Shown: positions 22,959-37,718, numbered from the stretch's first letter. The stretch is DNA of 64,000 bases from Neopestalotiopsis rosae (GCA_023078685.1 JALGAS010000008.1:806001-870000); one strand, 5' to 3'. Notes: generated from the letters alone by a model not told the origin. Numbers and translations: made by a program.

Positions 22959-24731
22959 CTAGTACATGCGTTCCCGGAATGTCAGGCCCCGGCCGTGCTC
23001 CTCATCGTACACCGAAGACGCGGGCGTGTGGATGGCGGTACCGGTGCTTGAGCCACCGCTTGACATGTTCTCGTGCTCCATATCGTACATGTCGTAGTGG
23101 GGACGGTTGGCCGGCATCACGTAGTGAGACCCGTCTGGGCGCGAGGGAGCAGTGGTGGCAACGGGATAGCCTTGCCAGGTTGGCGGCGGCAGGCCGTGAG
23201 CATGCTGGTGGTGAGCCTGGTGGTGGGCGTGCTGGTGCTGGTGCTGGGCCTGGTGCTGTGCCGGATAAGATGGAGGCAGCTGAGAGAACCCGTGAGGCGG
23301 ATGAGGCATCGAGTGCTCAATAGGAGGAGTCTGTTGCTGAACCGGGTACATTGGGACGTCGTGCAGTGCCTGAGCCGAGCCAGCAGATGCCTTCTTCTGC
23401 TGGATGGTGCGACCAACACCGCGACCCTTGATGCCCCGGTTCATATTTTTGTAGATCTCCTTGAAATGAGCAAAGAGCTTTTTATCCTTCTCATCCTTGA
23501 GAGACTCCAAAGAATTTGTTTGAAAGAGGGTCATGTACTTCATGACAGCCTCTTTGTGAAACTTGTTCTGATGGTTCTTCAAGTTACCACGCTGTGTGAA
23601 GGGCTTGTTGCAATCGTCGATCAAACAGTGAAACCGCTTTGTCGTGTCGTGGACCGAGAGATGGGCTCTTAGGTTACCCTTCTGTGCGAACTCCCGTGGG
23701 CACTGGTCACACTTGTAAGGCTTGTCACCTGTGTGTCTGCGGTAGTGTGTCTGCGGTTGAGTCAGCAACCATGTCAGCTACATAATATCCAAAAGACTGA
23801 CCTTGAGGTTGCCGTGTTGGGAGAAGGTCCATTCGCAACCTTGCCATGAGCAAGCCTATAAATTGATGGTTAGTCGCTATCGCGATCATGCCAACGGGGT
23901 TCGACTCACGTATGGCTTCTCTCCAGTGTGCTTTCGCATGTGGATCTTCATGTGGGTGCCCTGTGTGAATGTCTGCTTGCAGCCAGCCCACGTGCATCTG
24001 CGCTTCTCCTTATTGTTCTTGCTGTTGCGACGCTTTGACCTGGGACTGCTGCACCTCGACCCTCTCCTACTGCCAGGTGGTGAGTTCAAGGCAGGCTTGC
24101 AGTCCTCTTCATCCTCTTCATCTTCCTCAAGATCCTCGTCGTCTTCCTCGCCATCCTCCTCTTCGCTATCACTCTCCTGGGCTTGAATCACCCGCATCAT
24201 TTCGTCGATTAATGTCTTGTTCTCGTACGGCTTGGCCCCAGCTTCCTCTGTGTGAGTCTTCGGTACTGTAGCCGATGGCGGTACTACTGTTGTCGCTGTT
24301 GGGAGTGGAAGCTGAGCTGGCGGTGCAGGATCCCTCTTGATAGGAGGACTAGCTACATAGTTTCGCCGATACACCTGTTGGGCTTCCCTGTGCTGGTACG
24401 ACACACCGTGAGAGGAAGTGTCGTTCATAGCCGGCCTCTCGTCACCATATTGACGGAATGGCATCACCATAGATGTTGGTGATGCTGGTGCGTAAGAGTT
24501 GACGCCAAAGGCAGTGTGAGGTGCCATGCTTGGGATGGACGTCATGGGGTAGGTAGTTCCAATAGCATATTGGGACTCGTGGTGAGGCTGAATGGGAGCT
24601 GCTGATGGCACTCTAGGATCAAAGGGCATCATGGAGGAAGCGTCCATATTGGAGTACTGTGGGTTCTGTTGTTGGTGATACTGGCCATGCCACCTCTGGT
24701 CCCAGTTTGCAGATGGAGGGTGTTGCGTCAT
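22959..24731 (-). CDS. AZF1-like four-finger C2H2 transcription factor
   Basis: Three exons, 24731-23910, 23855-23802 and 23750-22959, separated by introns of 54 and 51 bp (both phase 0), give 555 residues. The N-terminus is Gln/Pro/Met rich. An acidic stretch of Asp/Glu lies at about 200-225, followed by a basic Ser/Arg segment. Four C2H2 fingers follow at about 246-270, 276-298, 306-326 and 334-357. The fourth reads CNKPFTQRGNLKNHQNKFHKE, close to my memory of the last finger of yeast Azf1. The tail is His/Gln rich (HQHQHAHHQ). Azf1 is a nuclear regulator of carbon-dependent and cell-wall genes in yeast; function here is inferred only by class. The 18-codon middle exon encodes most of finger 2. 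The start is the ATG in a CAAGATGACG context. Confidence 0.9.
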
Positions 24732-27039
24732 CTTGTTGACCTTGGAGCCTTGTCTAGCTGACAAGTGATTAAGTCTTAGCAATGACAGGTACTTTTTGAG
24801 AAAAAGAATCTGTGCTTGCTTCCGTGTGTGCTAAGGTCGTCTGGTGACCTTTATTGTTGTTGTTGTTATTGTTGATGATGATGAGACGGGTTGCGTTGCG
24901 TCTTTCTCTTGTGGGAGCCGAAGATGGCAAAATGTGCAAGAGAGGAAGGCAGAATAAAAACAAAATACCACCGGATCGTAAAAAGGAAAAGGAGAGTTCT
25001 CAAGATCGTACTTGACGGATGATCTATAAGTTGGTGACCCGAGTGAATCGAGAGGAAGCAACTCTAGGGGGAGGGACAGAGATATGTATATACGGTTGAC
25101 GGTTTCTCACGAAGTTGAGCTTTCCGGGTTGTGCCTTGCTTAGCCAATTGGACCCCGTCCCGGAGATCATACATAGGTTTGCAGAGGCTCGGTAGTCTAG
25201 GTACAAGTATACAATTCGCAGGTACCTGTGGCCATGTCTCGATGCCTGTCCAAATAGGTGGCCGCCCCATAGCTCACATGTTATGTGTCTGGACCGGGGT
25301 TGGGTGTGTTACCGGGGGTAGGCTGGGCTGGAGTACGTACTCAATGGAGCATAGATTTTGAAGTGAGGCTTGAAAAGTAGTCAAGGTAGTCGACAGAAGA
25401 CAGCCCATCATTACGTTGAGTGACAGGTCAAGACAGACTTAGACGAATACGGCAGAGCGGCCTGGTGGCAGGCTCGGGACATAGGACCTGCAGGACCCGG
25501 CAGCAAGTGCAATATAACTAGGTTCGCTCAAATCTTTGTTTTTTTGCAGTTCGCGGACTCGCTCTTGGATGGAAAACTCGGTTCCAAGTTGATCATATTT
25601 TGCCAGATGGATCCAGAGATCTGGCGATGCTGGCTCAAGTTGTTGGTGGAGTTGCCTCGAAGGAAGGCATGAGAAGGCAACCAAGTCACGATTGTCAGGT
25701 GTGTGAGTGTGTGCCGTTCGCTCTTGCTCTTGCCCTCTCTCTCTAGTTTTACAAAATTCATAACACGGCTGCACTAGGAAAGAAGGCCAACGCCAAAAGC
25801 CCATCTTTGTCCCAAAGCCCACCCGCGGGAGAGACGCAGGGATTAGATAGGGTGGCTTGGGATAGACTACACTCGACCAATACGTAGTACGTACCTACAT
25901 ACCTACCCTGGGAGGACCACGATAGAGAGGTTCAAGGTCCTCTTGGGGATGTATCCGTTACGGACCAAGATCGTGAGCATACATACATCCATACATGCTT
26001 GCGAGGGGTGGGGTGGCATACATACTATGTAGATGGCTGTTGGCGTGGGTCGGCACGGTAAGACATGGGTGCCCCGTCGAGCAAGCCCAGGCTATAGAGG
26101 CACCCCCCAAGGCCCCAGTCAGCGCCTCCAGCAGCTATGTAATGTACAAAACAGTCATAGTAGCTGTAGCAGCAAGTGGCAGGCAGTAGTAGGTATGCAC
26201 GTCTATTAACCCCCCTTCGTACTATGTATAACTTTTTCTTTTCTCTTCCCCCCTCTCCCTCTCCTCTCTCTTCTTCAACTGCTGCTCGGTTCCGCGTGCA
26301 GCCTGTCTTGGCCCATGTCAATGGTCTGGGGGTCTGGGCAGTACCTTTACCGCGCAAGTGGGAAGGGTCTTCTGCGATTTCAATTTGTAGATCGAAACCT
26401 GGATCGCCTATCCGGACGAAATCGGTCGACTGGTACTCTAGATCGAACAGTGCCTGTTCGGGACAAGATATGCTTTTATGACCGTTTTCTTTACACCAGA
26501 CTCACCCACACTACATTGACTAACCCAGGTACTATGTAGAGTGAGAGAGAGTGAGGGTGCGCTTCGTCCGATGGGTCGGTCTACATAGTACACTACTCCT
26601 CCTGCCTTACACTAGCACTATTGACCCCTCCAAACGGGCACTCTCTCTTTTGGCTCTCCACCTTAGTCTGGCCTGTGGCTTAGCCAGTCGTCGTCTACTA
26701 CAGGTCATGTTTCGAACGAACACCCAGAGGCAGGCGGCAGACCACAAGCCGATCCTTCTGATTCTGAAATGGTGAGCTGGCTACGAGAAGAGAGATCGTA
26801 CGTTTCGATGCAAGCCAAGAACCACTGTTTGATTGACGAGGGCTCACGAGGATACGTACGATGAAATTACCGGCTCCGCCCAGGTGCGTATATGTGAGAG
26901 CATCATCATGGGTAGAATAGAGAGGCCTGTTTCACTGGGGAAGAAGAGCGAAAAGCGAAGGGTACTTGTGTTGTTTGTATGTATGCGTGTGCTGTAAAGT
27001 CCTTTATCATTACATGAATGCTGTGTATTATGGGGTGGC

Positions 27040-27063
27040 CAGCAGCAGCAGCAGCAGCAGCAG
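27040..27063. repeat. (CAG)8 microsatellite
   Basis: Eight CAG units on the plus strand, in the gene-free region. Confidence 0.95.
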
Positions 27064-30000
27064 GCGATGGAGGTGTATAATGTGTGTGACTTATACCGTA
27101 CATTGATGGGCTGGGATCATGGGATCTGAGATCGGCTAAGTAGTGTACTATGGTAATGTAATGGTAGCAGTGTAAGTAAAAGTAGAGTACCTGGATAGGG
27201 CGCGCCAACGCTGGGCTGGGGTCTAATCATTGGTCTAGCTCGCTCAACGGCAGCGCGCAGGGGATCAAAGCTTCCATGTAAGAAGTGAGCCCGACTAGTC
27301 CCCAATCTCCTCTGTGTATTATGTCAAATAGATGGAACAATACGATGAGCGAGGCAAGACGCAAGGAAACGGAACAGCAGGCAAACGAGAACGCATGTAG
27401 CTTCGAAGCATCGCGTCGTCGTCAGGGGCCGGGTGGTTCCTTCTCACTCACCCAAAACCGAAAGAAAGGAAATCTCGACCTGGCTCCCGGGCTCGGCTCT
27501 TCTACCACCCCAGCAGCAATCAGAAAGTTGTCCTGCCTCTTGACACAGCGTTTCCGCGATCCGATAGTCAATTAGCCTTTGACGAAACGACGGCCCTGGA
27601 GTCTAAGTCCTGCCGCGCACGCGCCCTGTCAACGGGCCGTGGAAGTGGAGAGGGGATCTACGAATAGCTTCAGCCATTGTCCACTCGAAATTTCCCGCCT
27701 ACTCTTCCCATATTGTACAAGTCTTGCCAGCCCGGTATGTGGGGAATGTATCAGAGCAAGAGGTGGCGTTCGCCAGGTCGCACATCGAGCACTCAATAGT
27801 GTAATTGTGGTGGCCGACGGCTGTGCAAAGAGTGTGTAAGGGCTCGCTCTCCTCTCTCTCTTTCGGTCGACACCTCGACACAACCTGCCACAGAAGTGAT
27901 CTACTATCAGGCGGGGGCGTAAGAGCGGCTTGCTAGAGGCGTCACACAGGACAACCGTCAAGAGCTTCTCCTCATTCTCTTACCCGTCTTCGGACACGAT
28001 TGTGCACCTCGTTACTGGTCGGGCTGGGAAGCACCACATTTACCGTATCTACCTTGTCTATTTCTCTACATTACCTGCCTAAGGCTGACCTTGAATCGTT
28101 GCCCTCCATCCCCAATGCTACTGCATTAGTTGCCGTGAGGGCTAGTGTTAGTGTAGTAGGTTAGTTTAGTTGGCGCGGAGTAGTAGTACACTCGCTATAA
28201 GATCTACTTGGTCGCTTGAGTCTATGCTGTCAAGGGAAAGGCCGTGTCCAAATTGCTGGCTTTCACTAGCTACTGGTACCGAGCATCCCGTCAAACGGAC
28301 CGCTGATCGCATCCCATCCGTCCATTGGGCTGGCTCGTGGTCTCCACATCTTTTTCACGCTCATTCCCGGTCCCGCGATGGACGAATGGGTGGTGGGATG
28401 GGACTGCGATGCGACGACAGCCTTGACAGCAAGAGAGTTATTACTATTCTTGTGACGGACGGCGCCAGGCATGAACAATCGACCATTGGCGGCTAGAGGT
28501 GCCTCTCTGGGCACTGCCTTTGTGTAACACATTCAAACTCTTCAGCACCTGCGTACAGTAAAAGAGAGGGGCATGAAATCCCTTCCCTTATTTCCCTACC
28601 CAACCTATCCAACCTTACATGCGCACGCACGCTCAGATGCTAATACGAGCCAGACTGTCGGATTGTTATAGGCTATCACCAGGTTTCTCACCGTGACTCT
28701 CGGCTGGGTGTTCAGGTTTACAGACCTTTTTCCATAGATAGTACATGGTAACGCAGTATCTACACCATCTCTCAGACAGGCAGACGTCATAAACTCCCGA
28801 ACCAGGATGATGCTAGCTAGGGCCTGATGGGCTGAAGGCCGGTCAAGGTTTTAGCGCATCATGGAGCCACCAGGAGGATTGAATTGGGCAATCTGTTGGC
28901 TACTATTCACAGCCCTTTCATGTTTATTGTAAGCAGCTGAGCTTCTGGAGTCTCCAGTTTTGCGCCGGGAATCTTGCGAACCTGGCAAGCAATGGGTGGA
29001 TAGCGCGAACAAGGTGAACGAGACAGGTAGTCCGTGTAGATCATGGGGAGGCTCTCGAAGCCGTGAAACGGACGTTTTGCTGTTGTGCACGAGCAACTCG
29101 AGCCCGGCTGGGGAAAGAAACAGTTTGTACCTGCTTTTCTCCTCGCTGCTTTTTCTTGATATTCCACTGTCAATCAAGCAATTGACCCGTCGCACTGGTT
29201 CGAGTATAAGCCACCATGTACATTGATTTTACAGACTATCGTCAAATCGTGCTTGAACAGGTCGGCGATCAAGGTGACAGACGGAAGGCTCTTTCTTCAT
29301 TCCGCCTTGCCTCTAGATATTATGATAAGGTACCTAGCTACCAACCTGTGATGGGTATGACCAGACCAGACTTTATCGCATTCCGAATCCGGGATTTTGC
29401 CAGTCGGAGACATGATGGGTAAGATCACCCATGTGGCTACCCGCACAGACTAATCAGAAATTCGTCATAATTATACGACAGCTTGAATATGAAGGGCGGA
29501 AAATCAATAGGACGCAAAGACAATGCATACATTTCAAAATGTCTTGGAGATGGTCCTATGGTATCGGTGTACATGGCAAAGCGGCAATGGCAAACGAGAA
29601 GATGCCCCCAGCCTTAGCAGCTCCCTGTCTACTTAGCTGGTTGCTAGGTCGCCTACCCTTGAGGATGTATCACACACACATGCACAGCCTAGCCGCACTT
29701 TCTCGCAAGTGTCGCTCATAATAGGTCACGACTTCACCAAGTTAAGTTTATGCTAAGGCAGTCGACATATCATTTTCTACGCAGAGCGTCGGCGCTCAAT
29801 GCGATACAAGAGCAGAATACCTGAACTACACCTAGTCATTTACCTCAACCATCTAGGATATGAGAATATAGGGTTGGAGGCGACTGCAGGGAAACGGGCA
29901 GTCATTTGCCAGAAATGATGTATATGTGTAGCATAGGCACAATCTGGTAGGCTGGTGGGATTGGAGCAATTGGAGTCGCCGCCATCATCCGGACCCGAGA

Positions 30001-31396
30001 AATCGCCATCCGCACCCCTACTACCTTCAGAATCCCACGGAGCCGAGACCTGGCTGCTTATAAAATCAATCTCGCAACACTACTACAGTATTATTTCCGA
30101 TCACTAGTTGAGGCCCAACCAACCCAACGAACCCATGATGATGACTTCCCTCGAGCAGGTGGTCGGTGGCGCCGGGAGGGAAAATCATAGGCCTTGGCGA
30201 GCAGGGGATAAGACTGTCCTGGATCCAGCTGTCTGGTAAGTTGCGGATGGTCCCCTGTGAAGGATTGGATTTGCGTGGTTTACCTGGACGCCTCGAACGC
30301 CCTCGATCCGTCCCCATACCCTGGAACCGGGATAAGACCTGCTGCACTTTTGGGGACAACTTGGATGGATCAAGTGAATGATGATTACTCTCGGGGCGTA
30401 GACCAAAACTCCAGAGTGACAAAGACATACAGAACAGACAGGAGCATGTAGCCGTATGACCGGCAGCCGACAGATCAAACACGCAGAGGAAAGAGATTGC
30501 TTGGGTATCAGTGGCGGACTTTGTATCAAAGCATACCTACATACATGCATGGATTCGAATGCATTTTCATAACAGCCAGAGTCGCAGCGTCGGGTGACGT
30601 CCATATACACCCATAGACGGAGCTAGGCTTCCTGATGAAGGTCGTTTGCGAATAGACAGCCTCTACTCTCTACAATACGTCCGATTGCTGAAAAACCTAC
30701 ATAGGAGAAAAGATTCTAGAGTCGCTAGGATAACCCTTGTTTGATTAATGTGGCTGCCCGCGATTCAAGCACCACTCGCGAAGCAATAGAAGCATTCCAT
30801 TCGGTAGTAGCTGGACTCTCCTTGCCCTTTCGGAGGTTATCATCAATTTGCTGTGCCGCACGTCAACGTCCAGCTGCATGGTCCTCGTCACGACGATCCC
30901 TCTTGCGGATTCCCTGCCTCGGGAGGGGTGTTTAGTAAACTATGGACGAGGTCTCCTGGCCCAAAGAGCTCATCCGCATCCCCGTCCAAGCATCCTGATT
31001 CGAAATGACGCAGATTGCTGGGGCCAGATCACACAGTATCTTGTGTTCGAGGGAGCGTCTCTCAGTCTGGCCGTCAAATTGAAATGTTGACATGATCATA
31101 TCCTCCAAGCAAACGAAGCTGGGTACATACGTACTTTGCGTCCTAGTGGTAGTGGCGTGGGGGGAGAGCGGACAGGGCCTAAATGTGGTCTGGCCAATGG
31201 TGCTTTTAGGGCTGCCCCGCGTAATTTTCCACAGTAGCTCTCAGGCCTCGTGCTTTCTTTTTTTCGCTGCCTCCATTACCCAAGCGGAGAATTTCCTCAG
31301 ATCCGCGTGCCACCAGATCTAATCCACGAACTGGAATCACCAGTGACAGTTACCAACTGCAGCATCGCATCTAATACCTAGGTGAACACATTCACT

Positions 31397-31484
31397 TACC
31401 TACCTACCTACCTACCTACCTACCTACCTACCTACCTACCTACCTACCTACCTACCTACCTACCTACCTACCTACCTACCTACC
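31397..31484. repeat. (TACC)22 microsatellite
   Basis: Twenty-two perfect TACC units over 88 bases. There is no spacer structure, so it is a simple tandem repeat and not a CRISPR array. Confidence 0.97.
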
Positions 31485-34400
31485 ATGCCAAGCTGAAGTT
31501 TGGTCTGATCTTCTCATCCAACGTGTTTTGAGACACACAATGTACCTCGACCAACTCGTCGCAGCAGCAAATTGTCAGCATTCAACGTTTCTTGGCCTGT
31601 GCCATCTACCCGTGCGACTGGAGCAGTCTCGTTCGGTCTGGTAAACATCCGGGCACTGGATCCCTTCCACCTACGAACCACTGGCCCTGTCCCCGTCCAT
31701 CCATCCATCCATCAATCAATCACTCCAACCATTCAATCAACCCCCGGAGTCACACCGCCGGCTCCGTCGAACTTTCAAATTTAGCGATGAAATCAGATCC
31801 CTGAGCTGGTCGACGAGGGCAATAATCATGTGCTAAAGCAGCCAGGCGGAAACAGTCACATTGTAACGACATTACAACGGCCAGTAGCATACCCACCGCA
31901 ACCACGGCGAATGACCTTGCTCTTTGCCCACAGTATCCGTCGAATACATTGGGGAAGCTCACTGGCCATATCCGCTGCCAGGTAATCTTTTCTTGCACGT
32001 CGCCGCTGTCACCTGCTGCCATCGTTGCAGCATTGGCTGCTGCAACGGCAAGCCGCTGCTTTGCTGCATCTTCAATTCGCCAATAATGACGATGACGCCT
32101 CCCCTTTGTCCCCATAGTGAGCTACATATCTGTCAACGTGTACCCGATGGGACTGCCCGGCAATCCACATATTATATGCATTCAGCCAGCGCTAATCAAT
32201 TAATTTACTAAAAGTAGGAGAAAAACACCAACAGGATGGACCCGACTATCCATGAATGTATGTAATAGACAGAGCAATTGGCTACAATTGAGCGCACGCA
32301 CCTTGATGCCCGCACTATAGGCACTAACCTAGGGTGTTGAACAAGACTTTTCTTTCTCAACGTTGACGCATAGGTAGTTCGAATTGCCGGCCCCAGAGCC
32401 ATGGTTGGAACCACCCAACAACCGGCCGAAACTATGAAGCCCCTCCCTGCTTCCCACGAATAGGCACGTTTCCACCAATCCCAATTCCGGCTATCTTGTT
32501 GCGAAGACGGTTGAAACTCTAAAACTCTGCTTAAGTCCTTGGGCCGATCTAGACAGTCTCTGTTCCTTGCAGCGGGCAGGCAACTGTATGTAAGTAGCTT
32601 GAAGCCCAGTAAAGTTGACAAACCTAGCCTCAAAGGCAGCTATATTTGCAGTTCAGTATAGCGGCATATATGCGAAGAATGTACCTTACAGAAACACTAA
32701 TGTCCGGCAATTCAGCTCAACAAGCCGCCTGCTAATCTCCATTCACCTTGCCTTACCAAGCACGAACCCAAACCTCGAGTCTTTTATCGCTCGCTCGACT
32801 AGCATCATATTGAATGGAGCGAGCATTGGGTCGCATTTGCCAGAGTTCGTCCGAACTCGTTCAAAACGTCGATCATCCTCGATACCTGGACAGCTGACAG
32901 GGAGGATGAGGATCCATAGTACGGTAGTACCTGTCAACCGTCAACCGTCGAACCCATAGCTTGTGCCCATCATTGGAGTCAAGCTCAGCCCTTGATGCCT
33001 GCCAGAAACCAACGACACGATCCTTTTGGGCGGGCGCTGAACTTTGGTGCTTGTTATTCCCGCGCGCAAATACTGACTATCAGATTTCCGCACGCTCCAC
33101 ATCCTCCCGTTCAAGAGTTGTGTATCTCGTGCGACGCCCCAAAACGTATTTTTGTCCCCTTTGCCATTTCCGATTTGGCAAATTCAGATCTCTCTGCGGA
33201 TCTCGCTGGATCGGCCGCTGCATGGTTCCATTGTATGAACAATACTGACAAGCCCCCCGCTGTCAAGATTATTGACCCTGGCAGTGGAAATTGAATCCGG
33301 GCAGCCCGGGATCCGCTCCTGAACACACGCGGAGCTCGTGTTGCTCGCTATCGCAACACCTCATCGCCATGAGACTCGTCACAAACCATCGCACAGTCGC
33401 CTTTTAGAGTCTAGAAATCACACGATTCATAACTGCCAGATGTCCATCTACTGGCTAGGCCACCCCCCACAGGCTTCGGCAAGTGATCCGCAAGCTGTTT
33501 CTGGTCCCGGACTCCTTACACCTGAATCGCGCAGGAGTTGTCAAATGCCATGTGTGGTCTTGATCGAGTTCTTTTCTGCAAGATGGTCCAATCATAATTC
33601 TGTAAAATTTTGTTTCATGATCTGCGTTTTATGGAGACTCGCAACTCGAGCCCAAAGAGGCGGACTATCAAATATCATATTATGGCCTGTGTCTCCATCT
33701 CGACGTGCATAGTGTACAGTCTAAGGGTTCCCGCTGCCAGCTGTAAGGCTATCGGGAATACTTACGAGGCTGGCCGACATCACACCTATTGGTACGAGCT
33801 GAAATGAGAACATCTATGCTTGGGATGATGGTTAGTATCCGGACGCATTGCAGCTGCAAACTCCCCTGTGTTTGCCATGTGGTTTCATGCCCAATAAGCC
33901 ACTCTTTCAGCAGGTCAGGTTTACTGTTCAGAGTACTCTTACAACTGTGCGCAAGCGTCTCACAAAAGTCCGGGGTGATGCTCAGCCTCAGACCAACTCC
34001 TACTGTCATACAAGTGAGGCTGAGGACTATTCCCGACAGCCTGAGATGAACGTGGGGAAGACTCATCCATGTGTAGCAATATTCTAACGGATTAGGAAGT
34101 AGACGTGTTTCTGATTAGTGAACATGTAAACGTCGACATGGGGCTCATCGTCATTTCCAGACTATTCGATGTTACAATTACCCCAAATCATGGCAGCTCG
34201 ATATGTCGAATTGCCACGCCGCTCTATCATGCTCGAGTGGTTTTACTAGGGCAAGGGGATTATTTGTGTCTTGTTTGAAATGGGTCACGCGCCACACATA
34301 TTGGCCGCTACTATTCTGTGACGGGGTCGATCTCCATATTTCAGCGTATTGCCGAAAGTCCAGACCTTTCAGCTCAAGATTTTTTACCAAGAGCCATTGC

Positions 34401-37400
34401 ACCCACGCAAGGAACATACGTAGAAATCAGCTAATGTATTTCAACGTTCCTGTGGATAGTGGGTTACCTTCGGGGGTAAAGAAGGGAAGATCCACTTGGC
34501 CCAGCAAGTATCCTGGCCGATCCATGCGAGTTGTGACAGGAAGCAGCCATCTTGGTGCCATCTTGGTGCCCTCTGGGTTTGCTGGTAACAGTCGCCTATG
34601 ACATGACCATGGTTGCCAATAACCATGCCGCCTTAGCCTGGTATTCTTTGCTGTCTCAGCCTGCAGTCGCAAGGGATGATTGATCGGGTCGCGCCCGGGG
34701 AAGAGATGCACCTGCATCCTAACGACCTAAAAGATCCACCATGAATAATGCCCAGCGTGGGGCGTCATGTCTCTTGCTAAACGGTCATCGACTAGGTAGG
34801 TTTGGCGACAGTGGTAACCTAGGTTAGAGACTTTGCGATGGGATGGGATTTCGCAAGCAGAAGCCACCCCAAGGCCCCCTCTTCTCTGTCTAATGCATCC
34901 GAATTCCACTGAAGAAAAAAAAAATTGCAATTACACGGCGACGGTATTGTATGATCACGGCTCACAGTAGTAGACAAGGGTTCAACCTTTTTTTTTTTTT
35001 TCCCCTCCTCTGAATTCGACTGAGCCACCTATGCAAGCCCCCCTCACTACGGCAGCGAGCCGCTTTCAAAACAGCATTTCACCATCATTATCTGTCGTGG
35101 GCAAGCGATGAAGAAAAAAAAGTAAAAAAGTTCGGCAGAGACAGAGATTCCCTTCAATCTGTCAGACATGCGGGTAGACGCGTGTTGCGCACATCTAGTG
35201 GGAACTATAAAACTGACAGCGCGCGCGTCTATGTTACCGGAATCCAGGTATAGCGAGCCCCGGCGATGGGGTGGGTTGTATTCGATGCATAAACGAACAG
35301 GTAAAAGGAATATGACATGACAGCCATGGACCCAGAATCCGGGTTTTGATAAACGAGCAAAACACCCCCCTCGCGTATCGCAAGGGCTAATCTATTACAG
35401 ATTTCGATGAGATCTCGCATCTCGCATCCGCCGACTCTCTGTACAGATTACCAAAGAGGGAATGCTGCGCATCGGCTCATCAAGGCAGACTTGACTGGGG
35501 TGCTTGGTTGGTTGATTACTGGGCAACTAAGTTTCGCTTTAAGCCGAGCCGCGCGATAGTCGACTCTTTATTCTTTTCACTCGCTTACACTAAGAAGAAA
35601 ATAATACTTGCGAATAATCTTTTTCCAGCCGACTAATATATTCACAACATGCAGAGAGAATAATATTTTATCGTTATGTAATGAGTATTTTACGCACAGT
35701 CATACACTCAATACCTACGGCCAGATCGAGGAGATCTCGTACTGCCGGATCTGACAGTCAGTCGGGGCTGCGCTCGAAATATGATCTATCACTTTTACTT
35801 CCGACTCTCCCCCGCTTTGATCCCCCTTTTGTCTCTTGTTTCCCATCAGCTGTTTTCGATCTTCCCGACCTACTGCCACCATTCCTCGCTCGCCTATCTC
35901 TCTGTGTGTTTATGCGGCCCCGTGTCCACCGCATCTCTTTTACCTCTTTCCCCGAATTTCCTTTCTTGACCCCAGGATCTCGCCCTGGGTCAAAGTAACG
36001 GGACAATCCCAGTATCTCCGATCCCCCGTTTGCCAAAACAGCTTGGAGACTTGACGGGGCGAGAGCAAAAACCTCTGCAAATCCGCATCATGCCATATAT
36101 GCTTAGTGGATATCGGAGGAGTCTTCGAAAACGGGCAAAGTTAGTTCATTCTCGCAAACTCTTCCCAATGTGACGGTTCTACGAAGATCGGATCCGATCA
36201 AGATGGAGAAAATTCTTTAGCAATGGTCCACAAGTGACAAGTCCCAAATCTTTCTTGCGCTCAAGAGAATCAAACTGAGTTTTAGACGAGAAATGATATA
36301 TGATGAACTGTTTGTCTTTTCTTCACACACAAGTATCCATGAGCCGATTATTAAACATGAGTTTATAGATCAAGATCTAGAAGACGAGAGAATAACAGGG
36401 GGCCTGAGAAAACAAAAGAGACTTTGAATCAAGTCTGTGTGTTACAGATCTGTGAATTGATTCTTTTTCAAGCAGTTCGCATATCGACAATAACAAAAGT
36501 AATTCAATCATGATTTCTTTTTGGCATGTCAACTTTGAGCGAAGAGCAAATCATAATGGGCAAGTCCTTCCGCGCGCAAGACCCCCAACCCCTGGTAAAC
36601 CATTCGTCTACAGCAGGGTATGTATGGTAGGTGGGCAACCTTTACAACCCCAAAAAAGCGATGACGTTACGTGGGAGGTCGGGAAGGCCACGCCTGTTCA
36701 CTGTATGTACGAAGTATGCAGAAGGGTAGACAACCCTTTCAGTTACTCGTTTTTTTCCTTCTTGCGGTGTGCAAATGCGTTTACTACAGTACAACAGATA
36801 GACAAGTCACATTTTCCGATGGAGGGTGGGTGGGAAGGGATTATCCCGCGCGCCAGTAAATCACCCAGCCTTATGAGAAAAAGATTAGCTCCGGGTGGTT
36901 ACTAATCGTACGAGTGAGTTTACATGTTGCTTTAACTCCGCGTCTGCTCAACCTGGCTGGTGGTCGTTAATAGACGGGGAGGTTAGCACACAATAGTAAT
37001 AGAGTCAAGACATGTGTACTCATTACAGACTCTGACCGTGTCATGTCATTATGATACGCCTAGACTTGGTAATGCGTGGATGACACTGTTTGAGCCATGT
37101 ATACCACGCCTCGTCAATCGTACACATTCCCCTCTGTTCAAGGCCAAGACAAAGAAGAAGCCACCTCCAAATACGGTGAGAGCGGAATTATGATATCCAG
37201 CAGCAGATCATGAAAGGATCAGAAGGCTTTGTGACGTCTTGACAAGCAAGGAAGAAAGGGCCAGACCAAAGACTAGAACACATCTTTCAAGCAACTCAAT
37301 CCCAAGAAGGAGAAAGCCGTAGGTTTGGAGAACAGAAAGGCAAAAACAAAAAAAGAGAGAAGGCGGACGCACCGGGACGCAACACCCGAGTCCAGGGGGT

Positions 37401-37577
37401 GGGTGTGCAATGGAGGGGGCCTGGAACTTTCTATTACAATGTACACACACGCGCGCACACACTACACGATTGAACCCCTACTTAGTAACATTGGAAAAAA
37501 CTTGGGGAAGTTTTTCGCGTATGGTGACTTGTACTATAGTACCTCACCCTTCCAAGCCTTGGAATATTCCATGGACC

Positions 37578-37600
37578 TTTTTTTTTTTTTTTTTTTTTTT
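37578..37600. repeat. T23 homopolymer
   Basis: Run of 23 T on the plus strand. It could be a slippage tract or an old retroposed poly(A) tail read on the opposite strand; no flanking element was recognised. Confidence 0.9.
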
Positions 37601-37718
37601 GCCTTGTCGCATTGACCTGTCAATCGCTAATCTGTATGGCTTTTCTCGCGGATGCTAAGTGAAAGCATTTTGCATGGGCAGAATTGGTATGGGTGTGTGA
37701 CTTGAGAGAGAGGAGTGA

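Noticed and set aside
31397..31484. CRISPR-like regular repeat
   Set aside because: Pure 4-bp microsatellite without spacers in a eukaryotic nuclear genome.
31750..32115. 121-codon open frame with a hydrophobic segment, minus strand
   Set aside because: Composition is otherwise random, with no splice partners, no codon bias and no recognisable motif.
34203..34601. 132-codon open frame, plus strand
   Set aside because: High Cys/Ser/Arg content typical of non-coding frames; no bias toward C- or G-ending codons.
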